DNA of 64,000 bases from Leguminivora glycinivorella (GCF_023078275.1 NC_062985.1:4154001-4218000); one strand, 5' to 3'. Numbered from the stretch's first letter, positions 31,881-43,696 are shown. The notes: generated from the letters alone by a model not told the origin. Translations and numbers: made by a program.

Positions 31881-32637
31881 CGTCTCAACAAAATCTTTGA
31901 CAATAGATGGTACTCAGGATCTGATGATGAAGTCAGATGGTAGTCATGAGTTCTCATCAACCAGGTCTTGAAACCATTTCGTGTTTGGGCTCGTTTGATT
32001 CACCTCAACAAGATCTTTGACAAGAGGTGATGGTACCCAGGATCTGATGATGAAGCCGGAAGGTAGTCATGAGTTCTCATCAACCAGGTCTTGAAACCAT
32101 TTCGTGTTTGGGCTCGTTTGGTTCGTCTCAACAAGATCTTTGACAAGAGATGGTACCCAGGATCTGATGATGAAGCTGGAAGGTAGTCAAGGGAATTCAT
32201 CAACCAGGTCTTGAAACCACTCCGTGTTTGGGCTCGTTTGGTTCGTCTCAACAAGATCTTTGACAAGAGGTGATGGTACCCAGGATCTGATGATGAAGCC
32301 GGAAGGTAGTCATGAGTTCTCATCAACCAGGTCTTGAAACCATTTCGTGTTTGGGCTCGTTTGGTTCGTCTCAACAAGATCTTTGACAAGAGATGGTACC
32401 CAGGATCTGATGGTGAAGCCGGAAGGTAGTCAAGAGTATTCAACAACCAGGTCTTGAAACTCTTCTGTGGTTGGGCTCGTTTGATTCGTCTCAACAAGAT
32501 CTTTGACAAGAGATGGTACCCAGGATCTGATGATGAAGCTGGAAGGTAGTCAAGAGTATTCCACGACCAGGTCTTGAAACCACTTCGTGTTTGGGTTCGT
32601 TTGATTCGTCTCAACAAGATCTTTGACAAGAGATGGT
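31881..32637 (-). repeat. Minisatellite, 120/123-bp units, one strand open throughout
   Basis: Units begin CGTCTCAACAAGATCTTTGA at about 31881, 32001, 32124, 32244, 32367, 32487 and 32607: spacings 120, 123, 120, 123, 120, 120. The only length change is a 3-bp insertion (GGTGAT beside GAT). On the minus strand a 209-codon frame (32629 down to 32000) runs through five units and repeats a 40-41 residue block with LLSKILLRR, GFKTW and DYLPASSSDPGYH. There is no clear start context, signal peptide or flanking exon. It may be non-coding DNA that keeps frame by chance. Confidence 0.92.
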
Positions 32638-32791
32638 AATCACTCTTTTATACTCTGGCGCATCCACTGTCTCAGTGTGTCAACAGTCAACTAAAGCAGG
32701 TAGGCGTAGCGTAGAGTTGTATTTCCTTACAAAAAACTAATACCTATATGTGGACCTTCCTGTGCTCCATGCAATTAAAACAACATAATAT

Positions 32792-32873
32792 TTAAAAACC
32801 GGCCGAGAGCGTGTCGGGTCACGCTCAGTGCCTACACTGAGCGTGGCCCGACACGCTCTCGGCCGGTTTTTAA
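32792..32873. repeat. 39-bp perfect-but-one inverted repeat, 4-bp loop
   Basis: TTAAAAACCGGCCGAGAGCG ... at 32792-32830 pairs with 32835-32873, with a single G/A mismatch and loop CCTA. It is the terminal part of dispersed repeat C, here present in inverted duplicate. Confidence 0.92.
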
Positions 32874-33393
32874 AGCCGCGTTGGTAAATAGCCGCTCGGC
32901 TCTTCCGTAGTTTTCCATATTTTTCAAAAACTACAGAACCTATCAAGTTCAAAACAGTTTTCCTAGAAAGTTTATAAAGTTCTACTTTTGTAATTTTTAA
33001 ATATTTTTTAAATATATGGTTAAAAAGTTAGAGGGGGGGGACACATTTTTTTTCCTTTAGGAGCGATTATTCCCGAAAATATTAATATTATCAAAAAACG
33101 ATTTCAGTAATTCATTTTTAAATACCTATCCAACAATAAATCATACGTTAGGGTTGAAATGAAAAAAAAATCACTCCCTACTTTACGTGTAGGGGGGGTA
33201 CCCTAATAAAACATTTTTTCCACTTTTTATTTTTGCACTTTGTCGGCGTGACTGATATACATATTGGTACCAAATTTCAGCTCTCTAGTTCTAACGGTCA
33301 CTGAGATTATCCGCGGACGGACGGACGGACGGAGGGACAGACAGACAGACATGGCGAAACTATAAGGGTTCCTAGTTGACTACGAAACCCTAA
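32874..33393 (-). repeat. Dispersed repeat C, long copy
   Basis: Runs from the palindrome to CTACGAAACCCTAAAAA, through TTTTCAAAAACTACAGAACC, a GGGGGGGG run, GGTACCAAATTTCAGCTCTC and CGGACGGACGGACGGAC. Same family as 25996-26300, opposite orientation. Confidence 0.8.
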
Positions 33394-33445
33394 AAACACA
33401 TTTTAAATATAACCGATCTTAGTTCCATTATATATATGTACCTAG

Positions 33446-33655
33446 AAAACATCATCATCTTCCTTGCGTTATCCCGGCATTTGCCACGGCTCATGGGAGC
33501 CTGCGGTCCACTTTGACAACTAATCCCAAGATTTGGCGTAGGCACTAGTTTTTACGAAAGCGACTGCCATCTGACTTTTCAACCCAAAGGGTAAACTAGA
33601 CCTTATTGGAATAAGTCCGGTTTCCTCACGATGTTTTCCTTCACCGAAAAGAACC
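33446..33655. repeat. Dispersed lepidopteran repeat (TTATCCCGGCATTTGCCACG)
   Basis: Contains GCTCATGGGAGCCTGCGGTC and CCTCACGATGTTTTCCTTCA, a block I know from many lepidopteran genomes. Class uncertain. Confidence 0.6.
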
Positions 33656-34066
33656 TAGAAAACATATCATATACAAAATGAAATAAAACTAAGAAAACGG
33701 ATTATATTCATTATACGCGATATAATCTGATTCCATAAATTTATTTCATGAGTAACTATCGCGGTGACAGAAGACAATATTATATACACAATTTATTATA
33801 TTATAAAAGTTTTTTAATTTATTTCTTCCAAGGCTACACACGTTTTAATAAAAAAATCTGTGATAAGTTTAATAATTAAACTAAAAGGTCAAGTATTTAT
33901 GCACGAAATCATGTATGCAAATATGTAATATATATGGTGGTGTTTTTACGCAAGTATCAATAATGGTTAGTCCGCAACGCTACTGACGGCGTGGCGGTAC
34001 CGACCATGAATGCTATCCCTTTCGCTCTAGCCGCACGTAAGGTTGGTTCGAAGAGGATCGCACGCT

Positions 34067-34231
34067 ATGTCTGTACCGCAGGCTACAATCGTTATGCTTC
34101 TGGTTATAGTGTGCGTCTGCACACAGGCGCACGCCAGCGCCGCCGGCGTCGAAATGCGAGCAAGCGGATTTTTTGAAAGCGCTCTTAAACCATGCGACTC
34201 GATCCGAACTTCAAAACACGTTAAATATTAG
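34067..34231 (+). CDS. Possible first exon of a secreted protein, signal-peptide-like
   Basis: From ATG at 34067 the frame gives 54 codons. The first 20 or so form a textbook signal peptide: MSVPQ, then ATIVMLLVIVCVCTQ, then AHA-S as a plausible cleavage site. The surroundings (33990-34200) are more GC-rich than the flanks. After the signal peptide come SAAGVEMRASGFFESALKPC and a stop at 34229-34231. No strong donor is visible and I do not recognise the mature part. It could be exon 1 of a peptide precursor or a chance hydrophobic frame. Confidence 0.3.
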   Translation: MSVPQATIVMLLVIVCVCTQAHASAAGVEMRASGFFESALKPCDSIRTSKHVKY

Positions 34232-35840
34232 ATCTAGATACGATATGGATAGAATAGTCAGTATCAGACAGTTAAATAAAAGTCGATATTTTGAATGTTT
34301 ATCATATTTGTTAGAACATTGCAGTTTTACAAAGAATATGATTGTTTTGCGTTCACTGCTAGTGGTTGGGGGCAACGCCCCTTCGATATTTGCGACGGTT
34401 ACCTACTGTCCAAACAAAACAAATACCTTGCACCGGAAGGTCAGGGCCCGCCCCGCTAGACACCTGTCAAACCCGTCTGCTAAGTGTTAAGTGCAGACAC
34501 GTGCACAATGTTTTTTTTGTATGCTTTTAGGGGTTATTTCGCCAGATCCGTAACTTCTGATAGCCGGTGTGCCTGTCTGTAACTATACTTGTTATGAACC
34601 TTTTTAATGAATCTTCAGTCGTTCTTGTATTAGCTATATAATTATATTCTGTGTTAGCTACTAGGTGTCAGTGTAAATTGTTTATCGACAAGCATAAGCT
34701 TGTTAGGTAGGTATCTACTTACTACTTAGTTCTACGCCATATGTATTAGTAGTCAAATTCGTAATACGAATAACTTGTCATAGGCTTTACACATCGTCGT
34801 TAACATACTTTATCTACAACATAGGATTGTACAAATTGTATACTTAATAAGTAAATGAGATAAACAATTAGCACACAACAACCTACTTATAAATGCTTTA
34901 GAAAAAATATTTTAAAAACGGGCAAATACCGGATAAACTTTATTTGAATGCATTTTCTAGAAAATCTCTTGGTTTTTCAAAATTACAGTCGTTTTGAAGA
35001 AAATCTCATTACCATTCCCGGGAAGCAGATACAAGGAAAAATATTGCGCATTTTCCTGTGTAATTTTACGCTTCTTAACAGGTAGAGTCTTCTTTAATTT
35101 CATTCAAAATCCCTGTATTAAATAGGTATTTAATATTATATTTTTTTAAATGTAAAAGTGTATAAGTTTGTTAACCGCTTTCACGATTAATCTGCCAAAT
35201 CGATATATATTATGTAGTTGAAATGTGGTGTAGAGAGAGTTTAAACCTCGAAGAAGGACATAGGATAAGTCATAAGTCATAAGACTCATAAGCATTTATT
35301 GCAAACATATTACATAGTCTTAATAAGGTACATAACATGGACCCTGCAAGGACGCAGCAATCTTAACCTAGGTACTTAACTAATACGATATTTTATATCA
35401 CGCAAGTTATTCTTTAGTAGGATAAAAATTATCTCACATTTAGTTCCAGACCGAAAGCAAGGACCATTTAATACTAGACTGATATAGCCCATACAAAAAA
35501 GCGTACCCCTCAAAAAAGCTTAGTTTTTGCTTTAAAACTAGATGGCGTTGTTTCGTAACCCGGGAGTGGAAAAAAACATATTTTCACACATATTTTTACT
35601 TGTTTTTATATTATACTATGAATAACTATCAAAAAACTTTATTTTAATATCAAAATATTGGCTCAAAACACAATTTTTACAAATTATATTTTTTTGTCGG
35701 CCTCGACGTAGTTGTGATCGCTTCGCTGGCTAAGTTTGTTCGCATGTTGTCTAATTATTTCCAAATAAAATGACTAGATGACGTTGGTGGACTAGGAAAA
35801 TGTCACATCCGTTTCGTTGTTCATTAATATAATATACTTA
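34232..35840. other. AT-rich intergenic DNA
   Basis: No gene, tandem repeat or clear element seen. The 105-codon frame at 34173-34490 has no motif. Confidence 0.4.
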
Positions 35841-35844
35841 GTGA

Positions 35845-36102
35845 TCATCATCATCATCATCATCATCATCAGCCTGCTGCAGTCCACTGCTGGACATAGG
35901 CCTCCCCCAAGGTACGCCACAGAGCCCGGTCTGCTGCTTTATGCATCCAGTTTCCGCCGGCCCCCCTATGCAAATCATCCCGCCATCTAGCCAGAGGGTG
36001 TCCCACACTACGTTTACCAAGACGCGGTCTCCACTCCAGAACACGCTTGCTCCAGCGGTCAGCGGCGGACTTAGTGATAATAAACCTATATGTTGAGCTC
36101 AA
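35845..36102 (-). pseudogene. RTE-type LINE C-terminal fragment with CAT microsatellite tail
   Basis: Minus-strand frame 36102 to 35869 encodes WSKRVLEWRPRLGKRSVGHP, then LARWRDDL and ALWRTLGEAYVQQWTAAG, a known RTE-type ORF2 C-terminus. On the plus strand a (CAT)n run at 35847-35871 forms the element 3' end. 5' truncated. Confidence 0.8.
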
Positions 36103-36109
36103 ATACGTT

Positions 36110-36779
36110 CAACAAAACGCAATCATTGTGCCAACAGATGTGACATCCATGTCACATCACAAATGTCATTGTATGCTTTATTGAATATTCATAATATGGA
36201 TATTAAATATTTTAGAATCGCAGCAGCAATGCGAGTAGAGATACAGAATTAATAACTGTATAAATTAATAATTGTATGACCAATGACCTCATACATAAAA
36301 TTACCAGTTTAGGTGACAGAAGGCGAATCCAATTTGTAAACATTAAATGTGCTAAGGAAAAGAATCTTTCCGATTTTCAACGGGACACGGCTGAAGAGGC
36401 GAGCTGGTTTCGACTGCGCCCATGCATCTCAATTGTCCAGAAAGTTCATTCGATAATCATTTTGCTTATAATAATCTGAGTAATCACAGTCAATGGTTTG
36501 ACAGTATTTCAGCTAACATGTAGAGAGACTTGCTAGCTTCGTCGGTCAGGCTTCGTCTTGGACACAACGCGGATAGTTAGGCCGCCAGGTGTGGCACTTT
36601 GGATTACGTTTTACGTTTTTATAAAAAATTAATGATAGTTTGTATTGCTTTGGTAATATATTTTCTACTCGTATACTACTCGTTTGGTACTCGTATAAAC
36701 CTAAACTGAGATAATAAATGAATAAAAGGAAATAATTAGTGAAACTCTGACATAAGTAATAATTAATGAGACTAAATGC
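36110..36779. other. Intergenic DNA without recognised features
   Basis: Nothing beyond short chance frames. Confidence 0.4.
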
Positions 36780-36904
36780 GTTTTCACATTATCCGATCCG
36801 ATATCGGATGTAGAACTGATACCCCATACATTACAGGCGCTATCTTGGATTTTTCCCATTTAAATCCTTCCGACATCCGATATCGGATCGGATAATGTGA
36901 AAAC
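36780..36904. mobile_element. MITE with perfect 32-bp TIRs
   Basis: GTTTTCACATTATCCGATCC ... (36780-36811) is exactly repeated inverted at 36873-36904. The arms contain the palindrome CCGATATCGG. 125 bp, no coding capacity. Confidence 0.9.
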
Positions 36905-37074
36905 GGACTAAGACAATAGATACCTTGTTAGTGTTATATACCTATGCCTATGTATATCCCACCAAAAACAGTCTGTTAAAAATAGCCGTCTTGATGGAGC
37001 TGCTTGTTTATCTCTAAAAAGTAATGAAATCTACATAAAGTTCCTTACTGCGATTTCTTTATTATTATAGTTAA

Positions 37075-37318
37075 CTAGCCTTTGCCCGCGGCTTCGCTCG
37101 CGTTAAATTCGAAAATCTCTCCACAAACTTCCATCCTCCATTCTAAGGAAGTGGGGGGATATAAAAAGAGACAAAAAGTAGCCTATGTCACTTTCCATAC
37201 CTTCAACTATCTCCACTTAAAAAATCACGTCAATACGTCGCTCCGTTTTGCCGTGAAAGATGGACAAACAAACAGACACACACACTTTCCCATTTATAAT
37301 ATTAGTATGGATGTTGTG
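37075..37318 (+). repeat. Dispersed repeat D (TGCCCGCGGCTTCGCTCGCG), copy 1
   Basis: Runs from AACTAGCCTTTGCCCGCGGC to ATTTATAATATTAGTATGGA. A shorter copy in the same orientation lies at 56672-56852, lacking about 70 bp near the start. Very common in Lepidoptera; class not assigned. Confidence 0.75.
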
Positions 37319-37525
37319 TGACTTGGCCGTTGAAGTGTAGCGGTGCTGGCGGCAGATTGGTGCAATGGTGTCATGGAGCACCTGGTTATAAACTTCTTTA
37401 ATACCCTTGTGTATAAAGAAGTTTATAAGTTTCATATTCGATGGTCCGAGCTAAGGTTCGTAAAGCCATGAAGCCGAGCTGATAATCATTGTCGCTAAAC
37501 GCCGATCGAAACACAGTCTGAACTG

Positions 37526-37682
37526 AAGTGGGTGATAAACGTACGATACGAGCAGGTATGCGTACTTATGGCTCGACGACCTTTTTCGATTGTGTGTCAC
37601 CGTAAGTACGCGTAAAAACCGCTGCGCATAGTAGTCGACCATCCAACGCGTACTTGCTCGTACGCCTATCACCCACTTGACG
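37526..37682. mobile_element. MITE with imperfect TIRs (AAGTGGGTGATA)
   Basis: AAGTGGGTGATAAACGTACG near 37526 is answered by CGTACGCCTATCACCCACTT near 37660-37680. Confidence 0.6.
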
Positions 37683-38049
37683 TCGCGCCAACACTTTATG
37701 GAAAAAGCGGTTTTCGACAACTACCAATAAGATTTTAGACATTCAAAAATCTTCAATAATACTCAACTGTTTCGGTCGCACTCATTCAAATATAGGATAG
37801 GATTGGTATGAGCGAGACGGTCAGGAGATTGATTGTCAACATGATATCTATCATAAACACCGTTCGAAATGGCCTCATTAAAATCTAAATTTTAAATATA
37901 TTGAAAGTAATATTACTAATCATTGACGTCACGCTCAAAATGAAAGAGATAGAAAATTTGACAGTTTGGTACTCTTTTGCATGATTGTCATAATTCAAAA
38001 TAATGGCTTGCGTTGTAAACAGGGACTGAAACATGACACGGGCCCCTAG

Positions 38050-39327
38050 CGTCATCTATATTGCTATTCAATATCTTTATTAACGATATCGACAAATGTC
38101 TCTTCCATTCTAAGCTCCTATGTTTCGCCGATGACATGAAAGTTTTCTTGAAGATAGGTTCCAACGAAGACGCTTCATTGCTACAGTCTGATCTCGCACG
38201 CCTCGATGCGTACTGTCAATTAAACCGGCTAGATTTGAATCCCTCTAAATGTTTTGCGATGACCTTCTCGCGCCAACGTAATTTAATCGCTACTACTTAT
38301 GCCTTGAAGGGTCAAACTCTTAAGAAAGTACCATCTATGAGAGACCTAGGAGTTATACACGATACTAAACTTATTTTTGATAGTCATATTAACAACATAA
38401 TTAGTGGCGCTTATAAAGCACTAGGTTTTATAATGCGTAATTCTATTAATTTTACTCAAGCCAAGACGCTCAAAATACTTTATTGTTCCTTTGTTAGAAG
38501 TAAGTTGGAATACGCATCTCAGGTCTGGAACCCTTGCTACAATACATACATTGACAGAATTGAACGCATTCAGCAAAAATTTATCAAACACCTTTGCTAT
38601 AAGTTAAAATATCCCTACAGTTCCTCCAATTATCTTAAAATATGTAAGCATCACCATCTTATTTCTTTACAAAAACGTCGAGATATAGCCGATACCACAT
38701 ATATCTTCTAAGTATTACTAGTGGCGTAATTGATTGTCCTGACTTGCTAAGTAAACTATACTTTAATGCCCCCACTCGTTCGAAAAGATATCATCCTCCA
38801 ATTCAGATAAAAAATGCATCTTCCAAATACAGGCAAAATAGTTTCTTACCACGTGCAAGCCGCAAACTAAATGAAACATCTAAAGATTTTGATATCGATG
38901 TATTCAACTGTAAAATCCCAAACGTGAGGCGTAAATTAGTGCAGAAATATTTTGTGACCTTTGAGTGAGTGTGCCGTTGCCTTCCTACTGCATAGTTAAT
39001 ACTTGATTTTGTGATCTCATTTTAGTATTGTATAAGTTGTGTAATGTGTTTAAGTTAGTGTATAAGTTAATATGTACGACAGTTTGATCTCATTTTATAG
39101 TTCAATACTTTATTATGTTGACTAGTGTATAATTTGATATGTACGTCAGTTTTGTTCACTTGTGGTTGCGATAGTGCGCAACTTTAGTACCTATTTTATA
39201 CAAATTGTCACTACCAGTGAGTTCCTATAATTGGCTTCCTGTGTCTACTGTGTTTTATATACTTATGTCATAGCTGTTGGATCTCCAAATAAATAAATAT
39301 AAATAATATAAAATATAAATATATACT
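38050..39327 (+). pseudogene. CR1/jockey-like non-LTR element 3' half
   Basis: Plus-strand RT remnant starting at LLFNIFINDI (about 38058) with FADD near residues 24-27, then LEYASQVWNPCY and RIERIQQKFIKHL. A frameshift near 38710 separates a C-terminal 74-codon piece (38744-38968) with a RSKRYHPP block. About 350 bp of 3' UTR follow, ending in AATAAATA-type A/T repeats at 39285-39327. The first half of the RT is missing. Confidence 0.85.
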
Positions 39328-39883
39328 TTTCACTGTATCACTTGTAATGCCGTTGAACTACCGCGTGCGTATTTTAAAAAAAAAAACGACATTTTTATTC
39401 AAATGACACTCTTAGTGACATCTAGTGACATAAATTTACGGCTGCCAACGGGGTACGGTATTTAATATGGACTCTGCTGGTCCTTTATAATCGTCCTTGC
39501 CGAAAGTAAGATTATACAGCGCGTAAACCTAATAAGGGCGATAAATGAAACCAGGCATATAATTCAATATTGTTATCATTAATTAAGAGGTGTTTTTGAG
39601 TTACTCTTAATTTTCACAGCAATGTACTGTAAACGTTGTTGCGATGACAATCAATGACAACTGTCAACGAGCGTTAAACGCGAGTGTGTTTGCATTACGT
39701 TGCGGGCCGAATTAATTTGTATGGATAAAAAAATTATTTCAATTTTAAGTAAAAGTTATCTAATTCCATTTTGTATGTGCTATACTCACCACCGTTAAGA
39801 GGTTCGCCCGTATTAGGTTTACACCCTGTAGATGAACGGTCTAACCTAGTGCGTAGTGACCCTGCCTGCTAAGCCACGGTCCC

Positions 39884-40050
39884 TGGGTACGTAGCTGAAT
39901 GGCACAAACGTTCACGAAAGGAAACACTCGTAGATATCTATCTTTATCGCTCTTGCGTATTGGCGCGACAGAGCCAGACTACCTTTCGCGGCGTTTCGTT
40001 TTCGTTTCGCGTCACAGAAATGCCATTCGGCTACGGCACCAGCTGCCGGT
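39884..40050. mobile_element. MITE, GTAGCTGAATGGC ends, copy 1
   Basis: Begins GTAGCTGAATGGCA and ends TGCCATTCGGCTACGG. The interior has CGCGACAGAGCCAG and GGCGTTTCGTTTTCGTTTCG. The inverted second copy is at 56095-56262. Open frames across it are by-products. Confidence 0.75.
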
Positions 40051-40239
40051 TCGAATTCGAATTCCGGTAAGGGCATTTATTTGTGTGATGAGCACAATAT
40101 TTGTTCCTCAGTCATGGATGTTTTCTATGTAAGTATCTATATAAGTAAGTATATCGTCGCCTAGCACCCATAGTACAAGCATTGCTTAGTTTGGGGCTAG
40201 GTTGATTTGTGTAAGGTGTCCCCCAATATTTATTTATTC

Positions 40240-41012
40240 ATAGCGCAGCGTCTGTTCAATTGTAAAGTACATTTGGCTCAATTTGCAAAATTGCTTTATT
40301 GTGTTATCAGGCGCTATCCAAATTAGGTACCTACTAATTCCACGCAAACGAAGTCGCAGGCTAAAGCAAGGAACATATAATCTGCGAGATAAAATGTCGT
40401 CTCTCTTACACGTCCACTTATAAATCATTGGCGATTACGTGATGGCATAGGGGAAGGCTGGATCGATGGTGGTCGGTAGCGGAGCACCCTCGGGTAAGTA
40501 GGTCAGGTTCCCCCATAGCGCTCCCTCGCTGGGTACCAGGCTGCCAGCGCTCGGGTAGCGGTCGCTTTAAATAAACAAGCAGGATTGTCCGTATCCGCTG
40601 TATAAAGATAGCTATAAAACTTTGCAGTTGTTTCAAGTACCTACGAGTACTGGAGCTAAGTTTGTGGCGATTTTGATACCCTCGCCGGTGCAAATATTAT
40701 TTAAACGTCAAAATCCGATGAAATTATGATATTTACTTCAATCCTGGCATATTCCGGGCTATTAAAATCGTTGTAAACTTAGCTTGGTCTGACTCTAGGA
40801 CTCTTCGATGATGTCGTAAAGGTGAGAAATATAGGGAGTCTTACTATTTTTATTGGGTAGGTAAAAAGACATGGTGATACTACAAGGTTCCTTGTTGCCT
40901 TTTCAAACATAAAAAGTGAATTAATTTTGTTTTCACCACACCAACTGGTAACGGCTCTCGTTGCTATTCGAAAATAAAAAGCAAAATTGCATTTTATCCA
41001 CAAGAGTGCAAA
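40240..41012. other. Intergenic DNA without recognised features
   Basis: Several chance frames of 64-91 codons. A GC-richer patch at 40480-40560 is not recognised. Confidence 0.4.
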
Positions 41013-41470
41013 GGGAGCGTTCAAGTATTACGTAACGCAATTTGGGGGCAGGGGGGGTCTCGTAAAACGTTACGATGCGTTACAGGGGCGGGAGGGGGTC
41101 TTTCTTACAACACGTTACGTAACATTGTTTTCTTTAATTAGGAAATTAAAACTCCCAAATTGGCAACCCTTTCCATTTACGTTTTACGAGGAATCCCTCG
41201 ATTGTATTAGTCTGGTCGTCATTTTTAATTTGTTCTCGCAAGTTGGAAAACCTTTTCCTTTCAGTATTATTACTGCAAATGCAATTAAAATTATACCAAG
41301 GATAAAAACAATAATATAACTTTTTGCGACTTTTGGGTAAAAATGGTCACTAGAATGTTACGTAACGTTTAGAGAGGGGGGGGTACAGTAAAACGTTACG
41401 GTGCGTTACAAGGAGGGGAGGGGGGTCAAAAATCTTCAAAAAATGCGTTACGTAATACTTGAACGCTCCC
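41013..41470. mobile_element. Non-autonomous element with perfect 27-bp TIRs
   Basis: 458 bp. GGGAGCGTTCAAGTATTACG ... at 41013-41039 is exactly inverted at 41444-41470. AAA flanks both ends (possible 3-bp duplication). The sub-terminal regions repeat TAAAACGTTACG and G-rich runs in direct orientation at both sides. Confidence 0.9.
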
Positions 41471-41864
41471 AAAGTAATTTAATACAAATTTTAAGTTGAT
41501 GTCACTGACTGATAGATTTTACCTATTTTTTAGCGGTAGCTTTGCCCCTTTTCACTTCATCGAGAGTGTTATTAAGTGTTAATGTAAAATAATATGGCTG
41601 AAAACATATAAAACTCGTGACCTATTACTTCGTTTTCACTTTGACTTCTCATTCTTGCGAATTATTATTTTTCCCATTATTGTTTTAAGATGAAGCATGA
41701 AACTATTTTGATTGATATTATGGGCAGAGGTTTTAATTTAATAATGGGAGTTGAGTGTGGTTCAGTATTTGGAAATAGATTATTTTTAACTTTTTCACAA
41801 GCAGAAACGTCCGCAAATTGACCGCAATTGCTGCTACTAGGCTTAAAATAGATTTAAAAGCGGA

Positions 41865-41965
41865 AAAATACTGCGTTGGGTGGGACTTGAACTCACGGCC
41901 AATTTATTTCTCGGACTATCGCTGTTGGTAGTCCGATGAACCTCCTTTGCCGTTCATTTCAAGGT
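41865..41965 (-). ncRNA. tRNA-like / tRNA-derived SINE head
   Basis: On the minus strand a good B-box and T-arm (GTGAGTTCAAGTCCCACCC) follow an anticodon-arm-like hairpin TCGGACTA/TAGTCCGA and an A-box-like GGCAAAGGAGG. The acceptor stem does not pair well, so a functional tRNA is unlikely. A tRNA-derived SINE head or decayed tRNA pseudogene fits better. Confidence 0.4.
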
Positions 41966-41969
41966 TTTC

Positions 41970-42635
41970 AACGCTTAACATCACGTTAGTTAAATTTATA
42001 TTAGGTGTTACAATAAAAAATAATTTTAATACTTGTCGGAGGCCATTTCCAATTTCCTTTTTGATTCCTCTTTCGAATTTACTGTTTATATAGGTAGGTA
42101 CCTATCTGTGGTCAAAATTCGATCATACTGATTATCTTAAACTACGTCATATTTCGTTTAAGTGACAAAGTTGTAAACCTCAAACCCTTTATTTCCTACA
42201 CAATTTTAAACCTAGTTTGCCTTGGTCCGTTGGGTACCTAATGCAGCAAGGGTGTGAAAGTCCTCGACCCCATTCCGCCCCTCACCATGTACCAGGGCAC
42301 TATGACACGCGAGTAATACAATTAAACACTTTGGTATTAACGGAAGCGACGCAATGGATCCCATGGAGGTGATGTGGAACGTAAATTATAGGTCATATAA
42401 AATAGGATACTTTCCGTACATTCTCGTTACAAGGAGGCTTTTGATCATTGATAATAAAATATGACACTTGGAGGTCTTGATCACTTTTTCTTTGTATATG
42501 ACATTTATAATAGTTTTTCTACTCCCGAACTGTTATTCGTCATTTACAGGGTCGTGCATAGATCTTTAAAACACTAAATAAAAGTCTATTCCCCAAAGCT
42601 AGCGTCCGACCGCTTTCCCCGCATGCGCGCAGTAT
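41970..42635. other. Intergenic DNA without recognised features
   Basis: AT-rich, no motif or repeat identified. Confidence 0.4.
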
Positions 42636-42639
42636 CGAA

Positions 42640-42695
42640 AAAACCGGCCAAGTGCGAGTCGGACTCGCCCACCGAGGGTTCCGTACAAACTTCTA
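42640..42695 (+). repeat. Dispersed repeat E start (GGCCAAGTGCGAGTCGGACT), fragment
   Basis: About 55 bp ending GAGGGTTCCGTACAAAC. The family is seen at greater length at 45870-46795. Confidence 0.6.
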
Positions 42696-43116
42696 ATGGT
42701 CAAAATAATCTAATACTACTCATACTCATTTATTTGTAACGCCATTTTACACGTCAAGATTTGATTTAAAAACATAATATTCATGCAACAATAATACTTA
42801 GAAAATAAATAGACAGAAGATTGAAATTACAAAAAGTTAGGCAATATTCACATAAAAAATTAACAAAAATATTTTTCTAATTAGGTAATAAAAAAATTGT
42901 CATAAATGTAGAACGGGTGCTCTACCAGCCAATTTTTTAAGCAATACTTAAAGTTCGACACTCTAGGCACTTCAACCACATATTGCGGCAATTTATTATA
43001 GACGGCAGGGTCCATCACATGTGTTAACTTGTTGGATTTCGCCAATATACGGTCGATACCTACTAACTTTCCGGCATTTAGAGTGTTGTACTTGGAACAC
43101 ATGTTGTTAGTGTTGT

Positions 43117-43328
43117 CACAGAATATCTACAAGTACAGAAGGCTCACTCCTTTATGTTCACAAAATACCGCCATTCTAAATTATTACCTTCATTAACAAA
43201 CGGACCGTACGCGAGCAGCCAACATTGCATTTTATTTCGCCGCGCGAAGGTCGTCGCCAATGAATGGGCCGCGGCCGCTGACATGTACTTGTAGCGCGGC
43301 GATAGAATCGCGGAGTCAGCCACCCCTG
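43117..43328 (-). mobile_element. hAT-like MITE inserted in the RT fragment
   Basis: On the minus strand it opens CAGGGGTGGCTGACTCCGCG and closes TATTCTGTG, 212 bp. Flanks GTGTTGT (43110-43116) and GTTTTGT (43329-43335) differ at one base, consistent with an aged 7-8 bp duplication. The same family in the opposite orientation lies at 53258-53784. Confidence 0.75.
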
Positions 43329-43696
43329 GTTTTGTATGCTTCCAAGTTCTCTCTTACATAAATGGCTACCCGCATGATAACTATTGCAAGCAGTCTCAGG
43401 ATTCTTATTTTTTAAAGAGTGCTTTGGCCGGGGTGTCTACAGGTACCAGAGTAACGATCCTGATAGCTCGTTTCTTAAAGCGAAAGACCCTCTTCCATTC
43501 AGCACAACGTCCCCAGAGCTCCACACCGTACTGTATTAATGAATGGACAGTGGCGAAATAGGATGTCCAGGCTACTTCTGGAGCCACAGACTTTGCAACT
43601 CGACCTAAGGCAAAGCACGCACTGCCCAGACTATCACACAGTTTATCTACTTGCTGGTCCCATTTTAAGCCGTGATCTGTAGTCGTGGATGTCTGA

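Noticed and set aside
39899..40132. Matching frames at 39899-40132 and 56009-56296 as a small gene family
   Set aside because: Both are read-through of the same TIR-bounded MITE.
41865..41965. Functional tRNA gene
   Set aside because: The T arm and B box are good but the acceptor stem does not pair and the A box is poor.
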